Assembly (NCBI GenBank): GCA_028710385.1
Contig: JAQTUC010000003.1
Location: forward strand, 1-27,967
Source: Candidatus Omnitrophota bacterium
GTDB lineage: Bacteria > Omnitrophota > Gorgyraeia > Duberdicusellales > 4484-171
DNA length: 27,967 nt
Direction: 5' to 3'
Each line of letters starts with the position of its first letter. Position 1 is the first letter of the stretch. Below, one piece after another: positions 13,700 through 22,334 of the stretch. The notes under the pieces are model-generated. The model worked only from the letters and a program-made list of their open reading frames with translations. It ran no database searches and had not been told where the DNA came from. A program made the position numbers and the translations under genes.

Positions 13700-14737
13700 T
13701 CAGTTTTTAGATTTATCGCTTTTGGCCGCAAAACTATTATACTGCCTGTTCATTGATACCACCGCCAGCGAAATCGCTTCTGCTATCTGCCTTTGGTAAG
13801 AATCTTTGCGCAACCATTTTTCTTCGTATTTATTGCTCAGATATCCGGTCTCAACCAAAACCGAAGGCACATAAGCGAGGCGCAATACATAGAAAGGCGC
13901 GCGTTTCGGCGGTTTTACGTAAAACCCCATGTTTTTGAAAGAAAAATAAAGCGAATGGGACAGCTCAACGGACAATGAATAATTTTTGGTAAGCAGTAAA
14001 TCCCAAAGTATCGCCTCTGCATCAGGATTAATCCTGCCGGGGCAGAAATTTTCCTCTTTGGTAAGTTTAAGCGCGCGCTCCTGGCTGTTAAAACGGTTAG
14101 GCGAAAGGTAATACACTTCTGCGCCTTTCATATTTTTTGAACGGTTGGAATTTCCGTGTATGCTTACAAAAATATCCGCCTTATTGCGCTTAGCCACATT
14201 TACTCTTCCCTGAAGCGAAATAAAAACATCCCTGTCGCGCGTAAGTATTACCTTAAAACCGCGCGCTTCCAGTTCCTCTTTAAGGTATTTCGCTATCTTT
14301 AAATTTAGATCCTTCTCCTTCATTCCCCGGCAAGAAATTGCGCCCGGGTCATTTCCTCCGTGCCCGGGGTCAACGACGACAGTATGTATAGTAAATATTG
14401 ATTTATAAAGTACCGGCTCTTGTGCGAAGATTTTTCTCTCAAGGCCGCTTGGCACAAACAGCTTTCCATTGACATATTTCGGGGAATCTGGAAGGCTTAT
14501 AGTTGAACCGTTAAAATAGGCTATATTTGAATTAAGAATCAACCGTATATCTTTTTCTTTTGAGAAGATTTTCACCACATCATCCAAAGTATCAAAATCG
14601 TACTGTAGATTATGCCTTTTGCAGAAATCTCCTATATAGATATAATCCGATGAGCCATAGCCCGTGCGGTATCCTCCGGAAGTTGTAGCGCAGGCGCAAG
14701 AAAGCAAAATTATGGCTAAAAAGTATAATCTTTTCAT
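13700..14737 (-). CDS. amiC-like: N-acetylmuramoyl-L-alanine amidase (Amidase_3), predicted lipoprotein
   Basis: The protein is 345 aa. A lipoprotein-type signal ends at LLSC (Cys14). Residues about 35-110 look like a copper-amine-oxidase-N-like or AMIN-type wall-binding module. The catalytic Amidase_3 domain spans about 118-340. Zinc ligands are probably His126 (DPGHGG), Glu141 and His194 (SIHGNSN), and Glu296 (VETGYLSN) is the catalytic glutamate. It cleaves the amide between MurNAc and the stem peptide at the cell surface. The start follows a perfect TATAAT by only 7 bases, so the mRNA may be leaderless. Confidence 0.92.
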   Translation of the reverse strand: MKRLYFLAIILLSCACATTSGGYRTGYGSSDYIYIGDFCKRHNLQYDFDTLDDVVKIFSKEKDIRLILNSNIAYFNGSTISLPDSPKYVNGKLFVPSGLERKIFAQEPVLYKSIFTIHTVVVDPGHGGNDPGAISCRGMKEKDLNLKIAKYLKEELEARGFKVILTRDRDVFISLQGRVNVAKRNKADIFVSIHGNSNRSKNMKGAEVYYLSPNRFNSQERALKLTKEENFCPGRINPDAEAILWDLLLTKNYSLSVELSHSLYFSFKNMGFYVKPPKRAPFYVLRLAYVPSVLVETGYLSNKYEEKWLRKDSYQRQIAEAISLAVVSMNRQYNSFAAKSDKSKN

Positions 14738-14777
14738 AACAAAAATTATATCATTCCCTGCGCAAAAAGCAAAAAAT
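14738..14777 (-). promoter_or_regulatory. Possible promoter of the amidase-murI-que transcript
   Basis: A perfect -10 TATAAT (14750-14745, minus strand) has a weak -35 TTGCTT (14772-14767) at 16-base spacing. Initiation would fall at or next to the ATG at 14737. No ribosome binding site is present, which agrees with a leaderless message. Confidence 0.45.
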
Positions 14778-14780
14778 TAA

Positions 14781-14895
14781 GTTGGTAGTATGTTGATAGG
14801 CTTATAGGTTGATAGGCTTAAAAAGTCATCATCTAATAGTTCATTAATATCTGAACTTATCAACCTGACAACTTAATAACTTATCAACAACATTC
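14781..14895. repeat. Intergenic GTTGATAGGCTTA repeat cluster
   Basis: GTTGATAGGCTTA occurs twice in tandem on the plus strand (14792-14804 and 14808-14820). The right side carries inverted relatives, such as CTTATCAACCTGACAACTTA and ACTTATCAACAACAT. The 256-base gap between pgi and the amidase gene (14738-14993) consists mostly of this repeat. I see no gene or clear terminator in the remaining part (14896-14993). Confidence 0.6.
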
Positions 14896-14993
14896 TATTT
14901 AAATAGCGTTAGCTTTAGTCAGGGTTATATTTTTATATCCTTGCACTAACATGAATACGCAATGAGCCTTGAATTAATTAATAGGGGTAAATC

Positions 14994-16412
14994 TTACACC
15001 AGACGGAAAAGAAGAGATTTGTCTTTAAGGGTAAGGTGGGTAGCTTTACTGATAATTTTTAGTTTCTCTATATTCTTATTAAGTGTTTCCCGGGAAATAT
15101 TCTTTACATTATCGTCGTAGGTTGAAGCAAGCAAAAATACATAAAAAGTATTTTTTTCTGCAAATGCCGCCTGGTAAGAATGATGGTTCCAGTCGCTGCC
15201 GACAAAAACGAAAATCATTCTGTCAGCAAACGCCTTGCTGAATGCCTGATTTACCTTAGCTATAGTTTCTTTGGAAGGATGAAAATAAAGGACTACTTCT
15301 ATAAATTTCTGCTTTCCGGCAATTTTTCCTTTCACTTCCTTGATAATCTTGGGCAGGCTTAATGAAATTATATCATCGGTTTTACTGCCCTCTATTTTTC
15401 TCATTGCGTCTTTATATTTCTCAACAAACTCCTGGTCAACAAAATTTATGTCTTTGAAGGCGCTGTAAAAAGCGATGAAAACCTGAAAAAAATACATCTG
15501 GCTCATAAGAGAAGCAACCGGATTTTTTATTTTTGCTTTAAGCTTAACCGGCAGGAAGGAATTGTTTTTCTTTTTAAGCAGGCATGTAGTCTTAATTTTG
15601 AAGCCTTCTTTTTTTGAGCCCAAAGATTCCTGGAAAAGCTGCACAATCCACGAAGAAAAACTTTCCCCAAGGCTTGGGGATACCTGCGGGAAGAAATACG
15701 CAGGATCTTTGTCTTTATATTTTTCCGCAAGCGAATACGCCTCTGCCCTGGCATTCTCAAGAGACGATAAATAAGCATCGTATACTTCTTTTAGCTTTGA
15801 CATGTCGTTCTTAAGCAGCACGAATAAGGGAAGGAAAAATATAAGCGTATGGGGGCAGGAAAACCTTCCTCCTACGTCAGTCTGCGCGTCAAATTGAATG
15901 GGCATCCTCTCTGCAGGCTGCCATCCCAAAGAATCAAGCTTCTCAAATGCCGAAGGGTCTGCGAGCCATAAAAAGTGTTTAGGCCAGTCTTTCCCGAAAA
16001 CTTCGCGCAAAGTCATTGATAACAGCTGGGTCTCCTGGGTTGTGCCTGATTTTGATATAGAAACAACCAGAGTTTTTTTTATATTTTTTATTTTTTTAAG
16101 TATTGCTTTTACTGCGGCGGGGTCAAGGCTGTCAAGAGCAAAAAGTTTATGCCCCTTGAAAAGATAAAAAAGCGTTTTAATTCCGTTAATTGAGCCGCCC
16201 ATTCCTATGAAAATAAAATTTTCTTTTCCTTCAAGAAGAGGCGAAATCTCCTCCAATGAATCTTTTATCAGGGAAAACGCAGTAACCCTTACCCAACCAA
16301 GGCGTTTTTTGCCGTTATCAAAGCCTATCTTTACGTAAGGATTATTTGAGGAAAGCTCCTCTCTCCCTTTGCCTTGCGCGTCCAAAAAGTATTGTTCAAG
16401 CCTGTTGCTCAT
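14994..16412 (-). CDS. pgi: Glucose-6-phosphate isomerase family protein
   Basis: The protein is 472 aa with two SIS-type sugar-phosphate-binding domains. Family marks are FIGMGGSINGIKTLF (about residues 68-82), VVSISKSGTTQET (phosphate binding), DVGGRFSCPH (the VGGRFS signature) and FQESLGSKKEGF, which holds the expected catalytic glutamate. It interconverts glucose-6-phosphate and fructose-6-phosphate. The sequence is divergent from model PGIs, so a variant sugar specificity cannot be excluded. It starts 45 bases after the GGDEF gene at 16458. Confidence 0.85.
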   Translation of the reverse strand: MSNRLEQYFLDAQGKGREELSSNNPYVKIGFDNGKKRLGWVRVTAFSLIKDSLEEISPLLEGKENFIFIGMGGSINGIKTLFYLFKGHKLFALDSLDPAAVKAILKKIKNIKKTLVVSISKSGTTQETQLLSMTLREVFGKDWPKHFLWLADPSAFEKLDSLGWQPAERMPIQFDAQTDVGGRFSCPHTLIFFLPLFVLLKNDMSKLKEVYDAYLSSLENARAEAYSLAEKYKDKDPAYFFPQVSPSLGESFSSWIVQLFQESLGSKKEGFKIKTTCLLKKKNNSFLPVKLKAKIKNPVASLMSQMYFFQVFIAFYSAFKDINFVDQEFVEKYKDAMRKIEGSKTDDIISLSLPKIIKEVKGKIAGKQKFIEVVLYFHPSKETIAKVNQAFSKAFADRMIFVFVGSDWNHHSYQAAFAEKNTFYVFLLASTYDDNVKNISRETLNKNIEKLKIISKATHLTLKDKSLLFRLV

Positions 16413-16457
16413 AAGGAATAGAATTATAGCAGAAAAATATTTAATTGCAAACTGGAA

Positions 16458-17423
16458 TTAAAACCAGCACACTTTATTCCTGCCGGAATTTTTTGCCTGG
16501 TACAGCGCTTTATCCGCTGTTTCCATCAAAACATCGGAATATAGCGTGTTCTGCGGAAAATTGCTTACGCCCACACTTATGGTAACCCCAAGAGTTTCGT
16601 CAAACGCTTTTATTATCTGTTGGGAAATTTTGCTGCGTATTCTTTCCGCCACCACGATTGCCGCCATTTTATCGGTTTCAGGCAGGATAAGGGCGAACTC
16701 TTCCCCGCCGAACCTGGACAAAGAATCTATTTCCCGTATATTTTCTTTTATAATTTTTGCTATTTCTTTTAAAACCGCGTCTCCCACCAGATGGCCGTAC
16801 GTATCATTTATTTTCTTAAAATTATCCACATCAATCATAAGCGCTGAAAGCTTCAGGGAAAAACTTTTTGCGCGCTCAAACTCTTCCATAAACCGCATCA
16901 CAAAATAACGGCGGTTATATGTTTCGGTAAGGCTATCGTATATTGAAAGCTGCTGAAATCTGTCATAGAGGTTAATCCTCTCAAGACAAAGCTCAAGCAA
17001 TTTCCTTAAAACCTCCTGATGCTCTATGATTTTCTTTGAAGAAGTTTTCACGTACAACCCGTTTTCTTCTCCGTCAAATATAAACTCCAGATACTTGGCT
17101 TTGTCCTGCGGCGGGCAAAGCTCAACACTTTCCACTTCCCCCAGGTATTTTATTTCTTCAGAAAATACCTTTAGAAGTTCTTTCTTCGTAAGAAACGGTG
17201 AAATTTTACGCATAAGATCATAGAAGAAGAAATGTTCGGACATCCCCTTTTCCATGCTGTCTATGTTTTTCTTTACAGGGCTTAATTCTTTGTCTAACAC
17301 TTCTATTTTGGCCAGCAGATGCTCCTTCTTTACGGAGTTTCTTTTTAAAAATGCCCTCAGGAGAAGCATTTCCTCAATAAAGAATAATACCACCGGCAAA
17401 AAAGTTACTGCCCGGTAAAACAT
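16458..17423 (-). CDS. Membrane-anchored GGDEF protein, likely diguanylate cyclase with I-site
   Basis: The protein is 321 aa. One N-terminal membrane segment (about residues 5-25) and a helical stretch are followed by an unrecognised or degenerate sensor region (about 65-150). The GGDEF domain spans about 160-321. The active site reads GGEEF (239-243), a functional variant. REID (230-233) is an intact RxxD inhibitory site, so product feedback is expected. The start overlaps the end of the upstream GAF-GGDEF gene by 19 bases. The product is predicted to make cyclic di-GMP. Confidence 0.9.
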   Translation of the reverse strand: MFYRAVTFLPVVLFFIEEMLLLRAFLKRNSVKKEHLLAKIEVLDKELSPVKKNIDSMEKGMSEHFFFYDLMRKISPFLTKKELLKVFSEEIKYLGEVESVELCPPQDKAKYLEFIFDGEENGLYVKTSSKKIIEHQEVLRKLLELCLERINLYDRFQQLSIYDSLTETYNRRYFVMRFMEEFERAKSFSLKLSALMIDVDNFKKINDTYGHLVGDAVLKEIAKIIKENIREIDSLSRFGGEEFALILPETDKMAAIVVAERIRSKISQQIIKAFDETLGVTISVGVSNFPQNTLYSDVLMETADKALYQAKNSGRNKVCWF

Positions 17424-18661
17424 ATTTTATTTTTGCCTTCCTTTTTGGCTTTATACAAATACTGGTCGGCCCGGTTAATTAAATCGTTTAGCATAAGCCC
17501 GTCTTCGGGATACAACACAGCTCCGATAGATACCGTGAAATTTATATTTTTTCTGCGAAAACTCACTTTGGCGCGCTCGGTATTCTTTTGTATATTCTGC
17601 GCAACCTCTATGAGCCTCTCTTTGCTGCACTCAATAAGCGCAACCACAAACTCTTCCCCTCCGAATCTTGCGATGACATCTCCGGCCGAACCGACTGTTT
17701 CAATCAATACAGCAGACAGCCGCTTTAAAATAATATCTCCGACAATATGGCCGTAAGTGTCATTTATTTTCTTGAAATCATCTATATCAATCATAATCAC
17801 TCCGAGGTTGCTGTTTTTATATTTTGCGCGCTTGAGTTCTTCCTCAACGCGTTTATAGAAGTGGCTTTTTACAAAAAGGAACGTAAGCGAATCGCGTATG
17901 GCGAGCTCCTCCGCTTTTGAAAAAAGCAGCGCTCTCTCCAGAACAACAGCAGCCAAATCGCAAAGGTCGCGAAGAAGACGGGAGTCGTCAAAAGAAAAAG
18001 ACGAAATCGCGCTGTTTTCAATACGCACAGTGCCGATAAGCGTGTCTCCGACCGCAATAGGGCTTGCTATAAGCGAGCGTATTTTCCTTTCGCGGAAAGC
18101 CGCTATTTTATTGCAATCAAACCTGAAATCCTTAAGAAGATCGTCTATTATAAGGGATTGATTGTGCTTAATCAGCCATTTCTCAATAATATCTCCGCAT
18201 TTTTCCTTAATTATACGCTCCTCTTTTTTAAACGAACGCTCAAGAGAAAGCGAATTTTTATGCAGAGTAAAAAGCATAATATTGTCTGCTGAGGGAAACA
18301 GCTGGCATAAAGACTTAAGCAGGAAATCCAATATTTCCTGGAAATTGTATAGTTCTATGAGTTCATGGGAAACATCAAAAAGAGACTCTATCTTTTTTGA
18401 TTTTTCCGGGAGTAAAACAGAAATTTTATTTTTTTCGCAGATATCCTGGGACAGAAGGTTTATTTTTTCTTCAAGCTTGTCAGTTTCGGCCTGAAAGTTT
18501 GAGGCGATTTTGAAATTAATTCTGCGGAATACCCAGAAAATTATCAGAAGGGCTATTGCACTTATGGCATAAAATAAAAAACTAAGCTTGCCGGCAATAG
18601 CGCTCATTGCGGCAACGCTCAAAAACAACAGCAAGCTTAAAATCGCTATAAAATTATACAA
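17405..18661 (-). CDS. Membrane GAF-GGDEF protein, likely diguanylate cyclase without I-site
   Basis: The protein is 418 aa. Two N-terminal membrane segments (about residues 3-20 and 27-45) are followed by a predicted coiled coil (about 55-95), a GAF domain (about 100-245) and a GGDEF domain (about 255-418). The active site is GGEEF (334-338). The RxxD inhibitory motif is replaced by SAGD just upstream, so it should lack allosteric product inhibition, unlike its downstream neighbour. It overlaps the ATPase gene by 8 bases, showing translational coupling. Confidence 0.9.
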   Translation of the reverse strand: MYNFIAILSLLLFLSVAAMSAIAGKLSFLFYAISAIALLIIFWVFRRINFKIASNFQAETDKLEEKINLLSQDICEKNKISVLLPEKSKKIESLFDVSHELIELYNFQEILDFLLKSLCQLFPSADNIMLFTLHKNSLSLERSFKKEERIIKEKCGDIIEKWLIKHNQSLIIDDLLKDFRFDCNKIAAFRERKIRSLIASPIAVGDTLIGTVRIENSAISSFSFDDSRLLRDLCDLAAVVLERALLFSKAEELAIRDSLTFLFVKSHFYKRVEEELKRAKYKNSNLGVIMIDIDDFKKINDTYGHIVGDIILKRLSAVLIETVGSAGDVIARFGGEEFVVALIECSKERLIEVAQNIQKNTERAKVSFRRKNINFTVSIGAVLYPEDGLMLNDLINRADQYLYKAKKEGKNKICFTGQ

Positions 18662-19757
18662 TGGTTTCTTCGCTGGACGGGTCGAAAAAGTGAACTCGCT
18701 TCATGTCAAAAACAACCTCTATCATGCTTCCGATAGAAGGTATGTTTGAAGCTTCAACCACTGCCACAAAGATATGTTTGCCGGTAGAAAGATAAACATA
18801 GTTTTCAGAACCCATAGTTTCAACTACATCGCAGACTACGGCAACCGTGTTTTCAGGAGTAGAGTTTGATGCAAATAATTTATCATAGATGTTTTCCGGC
18901 CTAAGGCCGACTATCACATCTTTGTCTACATAACTTTTAAGCTTATCATACATTCCTTCAAGTATTTTTATCTTGAAATTTCCTTCGTCAAAATAAAGCC
19001 CGCCGTTTTTCTTTATAACTTTTCCCTTGAAAAAATTCATGGGTGGAGAGCCTATAAATCCGGCTACAAATTTATTGACAGGATTATTATATACATTTAA
19101 CGGCGTATCCAGCTGAAGCAGATTGCCGTCTTTCATAACTGCAATTCTATCTCCCAGCGTCATTGCTTCTGTCTGGTCGTGCGTTACGTAAATCATGGTG
19201 GTCTGGATCTTAAGATGCAGTTTATGAATTTCAGTGCGCATCTGAACGCGCAGTTTCGCGTCAAGATTGCTCAAAGGTTCGTCAAAAAGAAAAACCAACG
19301 GCTTTCTCACAATCGCCCGGCCAACCGCAACTCTCTGGCGTTCTCCTCCTGAGAGTTCTCTTGGTTTTCTGTTTAATAAGTGCGCTATGCTTAATATCTG
19401 TGCTGCTTCTTTTACGCGTTTATCTATATCGGTCTTTGCGTAATTGCGCAGCTTAAGAGCAAATGCCATATTTTCATAAACTGACATATGGGGATAAAGC
19501 GCGTAGTTTTGAAAAACCATCGCGATATTTCTGTCTTTGGCAGGAACTTCATTCACCAGGCGGTCGCCTATATAAATTTGTCCGTCTGTAGGGTTTTCAA
19601 GGCCGGCTATCATGCGCAGCGTAGTTGACTTACCGCATCCGGATGGCCCAAGCAAAACAAGAAATTCCTTGTTTTCAACGCCCAGACTTACATTTTTAAC
19701 GGCGACTGAATCTCCGTTATACTGTTTTACTACATTTTTAAGGCTTACTTGTGCCAT
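18654..19757 (-). CDS. msmK-like: ABC transporter ATP-binding protein of the MalK/UgpC/MsmK type
   Basis: The protein is 367 aa. Walker A is GPSGCGKST (residues 37-45), the signature is LSGGERQRVAVGRAI (135-149) and Walker B VFLFDEPLSNLDAK begins at 155. The C-terminal third is a TOBE-type regulatory domain. Proteins of this class energise sugar or glycerol-phosphate importers and can be shared among several permeases. No permease or binding protein gene lies nearby. It has its own promoter (19818-19846) and is coupled to two GGDEF genes. Confidence 0.92.
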   Translation of the reverse strand: MAQVSLKNVVKQYNGDSVAVKNVSLGVENKEFLVLLGPSGCGKSTTLRMIAGLENPTDGQIYIGDRLVNEVPAKDRNIAMVFQNYALYPHMSVYENMAFALKLRNYAKTDIDKRVKEAAQILSIAHLLNRKPRELSGGERQRVAVGRAIVRKPLVFLFDEPLSNLDAKLRVQMRTEIHKLHLKIQTTMIYVTHDQTEAMTLGDRIAVMKDGNLLQLDTPLNVYNNPVNKFVAGFIGSPPMNFFKGKVIKKNGGLYFDEGNFKIKILEGMYDKLKSYVDKDVIVGLRPENIYDKLFASNSTPENTVAVVCDVVETMGSENYVYLSTGKHIFVAVVEASNIPSIGSMIEVVFDMKRVHFFDPSSEETIV

Positions 19758-19781
19758 ATTTTAAATAGATTAAAGCGGGAA

Positions 19782-19794
19782 TACAATGATTGTA
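19782..19794. promoter_or_regulatory. Perfect palindrome in the ATPase gene leader
   Basis: TACAAT-G-ATTGTA is a 6-1-6 inverted repeat about 25 bases downstream of the predicted transcription start. It could be an operator, but with a single copy this is speculative. Confidence 0.3.
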
Positions 19795-19817
19795 ATAACG
19801 ATACCAAACAAAGGATA

Positions 19818-19846
19818 ATTTTATGTTTTACTTAAAGATATGTCAA
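19818..19846 (-). promoter_or_regulatory. Sigma70-type promoter of the ATPase-GGDEF unit
   Basis: The minus strand has -35 TTGACA (19846-19841), overlapping the accD stop codon, a 17-base spacer and -10 TAAAAT (19823-19818). The leader is about 54 nt and lacks a recognisable ribosome binding site. Confidence 0.7.
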
Positions 19847-20682
19847 GTCAAATAATTTAATAATTTGGATAAAGTCGCTTTTAAATCTTTTCTGCTTACA
19901 ACCATATCCAAAAGCCCGTGCTCAAGGTTAAATTCCGAAGTCTGAAAACCTTTGGGCAAATCCTGTTTTATTGTCTGTTTAATAACACGCGGCCCGGTAA
20001 AGCCTATTAATGCGCCCGGCTCTGCGATAATCACGTCCCCTATCCCTGCGAATGACGCCATAACTCCTGCCATGGTCGGATGCGTGAGCACCGAGATAAA
20101 AGGAAGACGCGCCTCCTTAAGACGCTCCAGAGCTCCGCAGGTTTTTGCCATCTGCATGAGGCTAAGCAGCCCTTCATACATTCTGGCTCCGCCTCCTGAA
20201 CCTGAAACAAGTATAACCGGCAATTTTTCTGCAATCGCATGCTCTATAAGACGGGTAATTTTTTCACCTACCACAGAGCCCATTGAGCCCATGATAAAAC
20301 GCGAGTCCGTCACTCCGAGGGCAACATTTTTTTTATCTATCTTCGCATCCCCCACTATTATCGCATCCTTAAGCCCTGTTGCTTCGGTATCTTCTTTCAG
20401 TTTATCCTTATAAGATTTTGGGCCTGCGAAATTAAGGGGGTCAGCTGACACTAAATCTTTGTAAAGCTCAACAAATGTGTCGGTGTCAGCAAGAAGCTCT
20501 ACGCGCTCCCAGCAGACTAAACTAAAATGATAATTGCATTTCGGGCATACTTTTGAATTTTCGCGTAATATCTTATTGAAGATAAGGTGGGAACAGCTGG
20601 GGCACTTGCTCCAAAGCCCGTCAGGTATTTCTTTTTTCTTTCTTGCTAAAGTGTAGCGAAAAGGTTTTTTGAATATACGCAT
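19843..20682 (-). CDS. accD: Acetyl-CoA carboxylase carboxyltransferase subunit beta
   Basis: The protein is 279 aa, with an N-terminal zinc ribbon (Cys27, Cys30, Cys46 and Cys49) and a crotonase-like carboxyltransferase domain containing SGSGGARMYEGLLSLMQMAK and HPTMAGVMASFAG. With AccA it transfers the carboxyl group from biotin to acetyl-CoA in the first step of fatty acid synthesis. No accA is in the window. It starts 35 bases after the DUF1015 gene. Confidence 0.96.
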   Translation of the reverse strand: MRIFKKPFRYTLARKKKEIPDGLWSKCPSCSHLIFNKILRENSKVCPKCNYHFSLVCWERVELLADTDTFVELYKDLVSADPLNFAGPKSYKDKLKEDTEATGLKDAIIVGDAKIDKKNVALGVTDSRFIMGSMGSVVGEKITRLIEHAIAEKLPVILVSGSGGGARMYEGLLSLMQMAKTCGALERLKEARLPFISVLTHPTMAGVMASFAGIGDVIIAEPGALIGFTGPRVIKQTIKQDLPKGFQTSEFNLEHGLLDMVVSRKDLKATLSKLLNYLT

Positions 20683-20717
20683 AAGAATATTTTACCTGAA
20701 TTCAACCTTTATACAAC

Positions 20718-21920
20718 TTAAACCCCAAACCTTCTTATGGCTATACCGCTGGAAACTTTGGGGTAAAAATACGTTGATTTCTGCGGCAGGCGGTAGCCCT
20801 TGTTTGCAATTTCAAATACCGCGGGAAGCGACACCGCTTTTAAAATAAAAGCTGTTTTATCTTTACCCGCGAATTTTTCGGCTTCCTTTATATCGTGTGT
20901 ATACTGGATACCCCCCTCTGTTTTAAACATAGAAAAAACCAGCTGATGCAGGAGATACGTATTAAGCTTTTTATACGGCGAGCCCGGGAAAAGCTTTTCA
21001 ATTACTGCTTCGTTTTTTAATTTCACGAAATAAAATTTTGACTTATGGTAAATACCGAAGGAAAATTTCCTTTCCTTCTCAAGCTTACCCATAAGAACAG
21101 CGTCATTTTTGACTTCGTCTATGGAAAAATATTTATTAAGTGCGCAAACTGCGGCGCCGAAATCAGGCACGGAAATTACCCTGTGCGTGGGGAGTATCAC
21201 AAGTCCGGGCTGAGCGTCTGTTATGTAAGTCATTATATAATTTAAATTTTTAAAACGGCTTTTGTTTCTTTTATAATATCCAAAAGACACCTCAAAGCGG
21301 TGATGGCCGTCTGCTATTACAAGATTTTTCCCGTTTACTTCGGAGCATATTTTCTTAATTGTTTCTTTGTCGGTTATTTTCCAGACAGAATTATCGTTTG
21401 AATCCAAGTCCTTGAATTTCATAAACGGCTTGGTTTTTTTGCGGCGCGCATACAGCGCATGGAAATAATTAATTTTTTTGGGCGCTATCACAAATATCGG
21501 GCTTAAATTAGCTTCAACCTCTTCAATTACTTTTCTGCGGTCTTCTTTAGGCGCGCTTAAGGTATATTCGTGCGGAAAAATCGCCCCTTTGGCATTCATT
21601 TTTAAAAGCGAAAGAAAACCAAAGCGGCTGTATCTTGCATTGCCTATTTTGAATTTCTGTTCATAAAGAAAAATACAGTCTTCCTCGGAGTTAACCAATA
21701 CTTTTTTGGCTATCCAGCTGCGAAGGCGATTTCCGATTTCTTTGTAACTATTGTCTTTTGCGATAAGAACGTTGGAAAAATTGTAAGGAGATTTCTTCTT
21801 AAGTAAAGCGAGCTGTGTCCTGCTGATAACGTCATACGGGGGGCAGGTAAGTGCTGAAAGCTTTTTGAAAAGCGACGGATTGTAATAGGTAGCCTTAAAA
21901 GGCCTGATTGTATCTGTCAT
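20718..21920 (-). CDS. DUF1015 family protein
   Basis: The protein is 400 aa and recognisable by its N-terminus (RPFKATYYNP, then LTCPPYDVIS), the mid-protein DGHHRFEVSFGYYK and YIMTYITDAQPGLVILPTHR. DUF1015 proteins are widespread in anaerobes and of unknown biochemical function, often near serine or phosphoglycerate metabolism genes. No such partner is present here. It follows the zinc ribbon gene by 48 bases. Confidence 0.85.
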   Translation of the reverse strand: MTDTIRPFKATYYNPSLFKKLSALTCPPYDVISRTQLALLKKKSPYNFSNVLIAKDNSYKEIGNRLRSWIAKKVLVNSEEDCIFLYEQKFKIGNARYSRFGFLSLLKMNAKGAIFPHEYTLSAPKEDRRKVIEEVEANLSPIFVIAPKKINYFHALYARRKKTKPFMKFKDLDSNDNSVWKITDKETIKKICSEVNGKNLVIADGHHRFEVSFGYYKRNKSRFKNLNYIMTYITDAQPGLVILPTHRVISVPDFGAAVCALNKYFSIDEVKNDAVLMGKLEKERKFSFGIYHKSKFYFVKLKNEAVIEKLFPGSPYKKLNTYLLHQLVFSMFKTEGGIQYTHDIKEAEKFAGKDKTAFILKAVSLPAVFEIANKGYRLPQKSTYFYPKVSSGIAIRRFGV

Positions 21921-21968
21921 TGTGTTTTAAGTTTTGCGCGGTTTATAATGTCTAAAAAAGGTGACCGG

Positions 21969-22196
21969 CTATTTCTTGTTGCAGTGTTTGCTGTGCGAAC
22001 AATCACAGGATTTGTTTTTCTTGTAATCCGTGATATAGAAACCGCTCCCCTTAAAAATCAGGCCGCTGCCTGCGCCTATCTTTTTTTTGGCTTTCGTTTT
22101 ACATTTTGGGCATTCTATTTTTACTTGTTCGCTTATTTTATGAAAAGCTTCAAAACAGTGCCCGCATTTGGTGCATTCATAATCGTATGTAGGCAT
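21969..22196 (-). CDS. FmdB-type zinc ribbon protein
   Basis: The start is at the ATG at 22196 (75 aa), preceded by GGGAGG. A longer reading to 22235 runs through the promoter. The N-terminal MPTYDYECTKCGHCFE and CPKCKTKAKKKIG pair two CxxC motifs in a regulatory zinc ribbon. IFKGSGFYITDY is the standard family ending. The C-terminus DCSHSKHCNKK adds extra metal-binding-type residues. The role is unknown, and proteins of this family are often annotated as putative regulators. Confidence 0.88.
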   Translation of the reverse strand: MPTYDYECTKCGHCFEAFHKISEQVKIECPKCKTKAKKKIGAGSGLIFKGSGFYITDYKKNKSCDCSHSKHCNKK

Positions 22197-22214
22197 AGAA
22201 AAAACCTCCCTGAT

Positions 22215-22242
22215 ATTATATACACAAAGCTGCAAGTTGCAA
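22215..22242 (-). promoter_or_regulatory. Promoter of the zinc ribbon gene
   Basis: The minus strand has -35 TTGCAA (22242-22237), a 16-base spacer and a perfect -10 TATAAT (22220-22215). Initiation would fall about 12 bases before the ATG, close to the GGGAGG site. The zinc ribbon, DUF1015 and accD genes may therefore form a unit separate from the heat-shock genes. Confidence 0.6.
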
Positions 22243-22334
22243 GATTAAACACTAAGTGCCGCGAAACAGCAGCTCACTTCCCAAGGATAAATCGTATTCC
22301 TGGAATTAGTTTTGAATTCGTATATGTCCGCGCT

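Noticed and set aside
14781..14895. CRISPR array
   Set aside because: Repeat units are short, partly inverted and without regular unique spacers. No cas genes are present.
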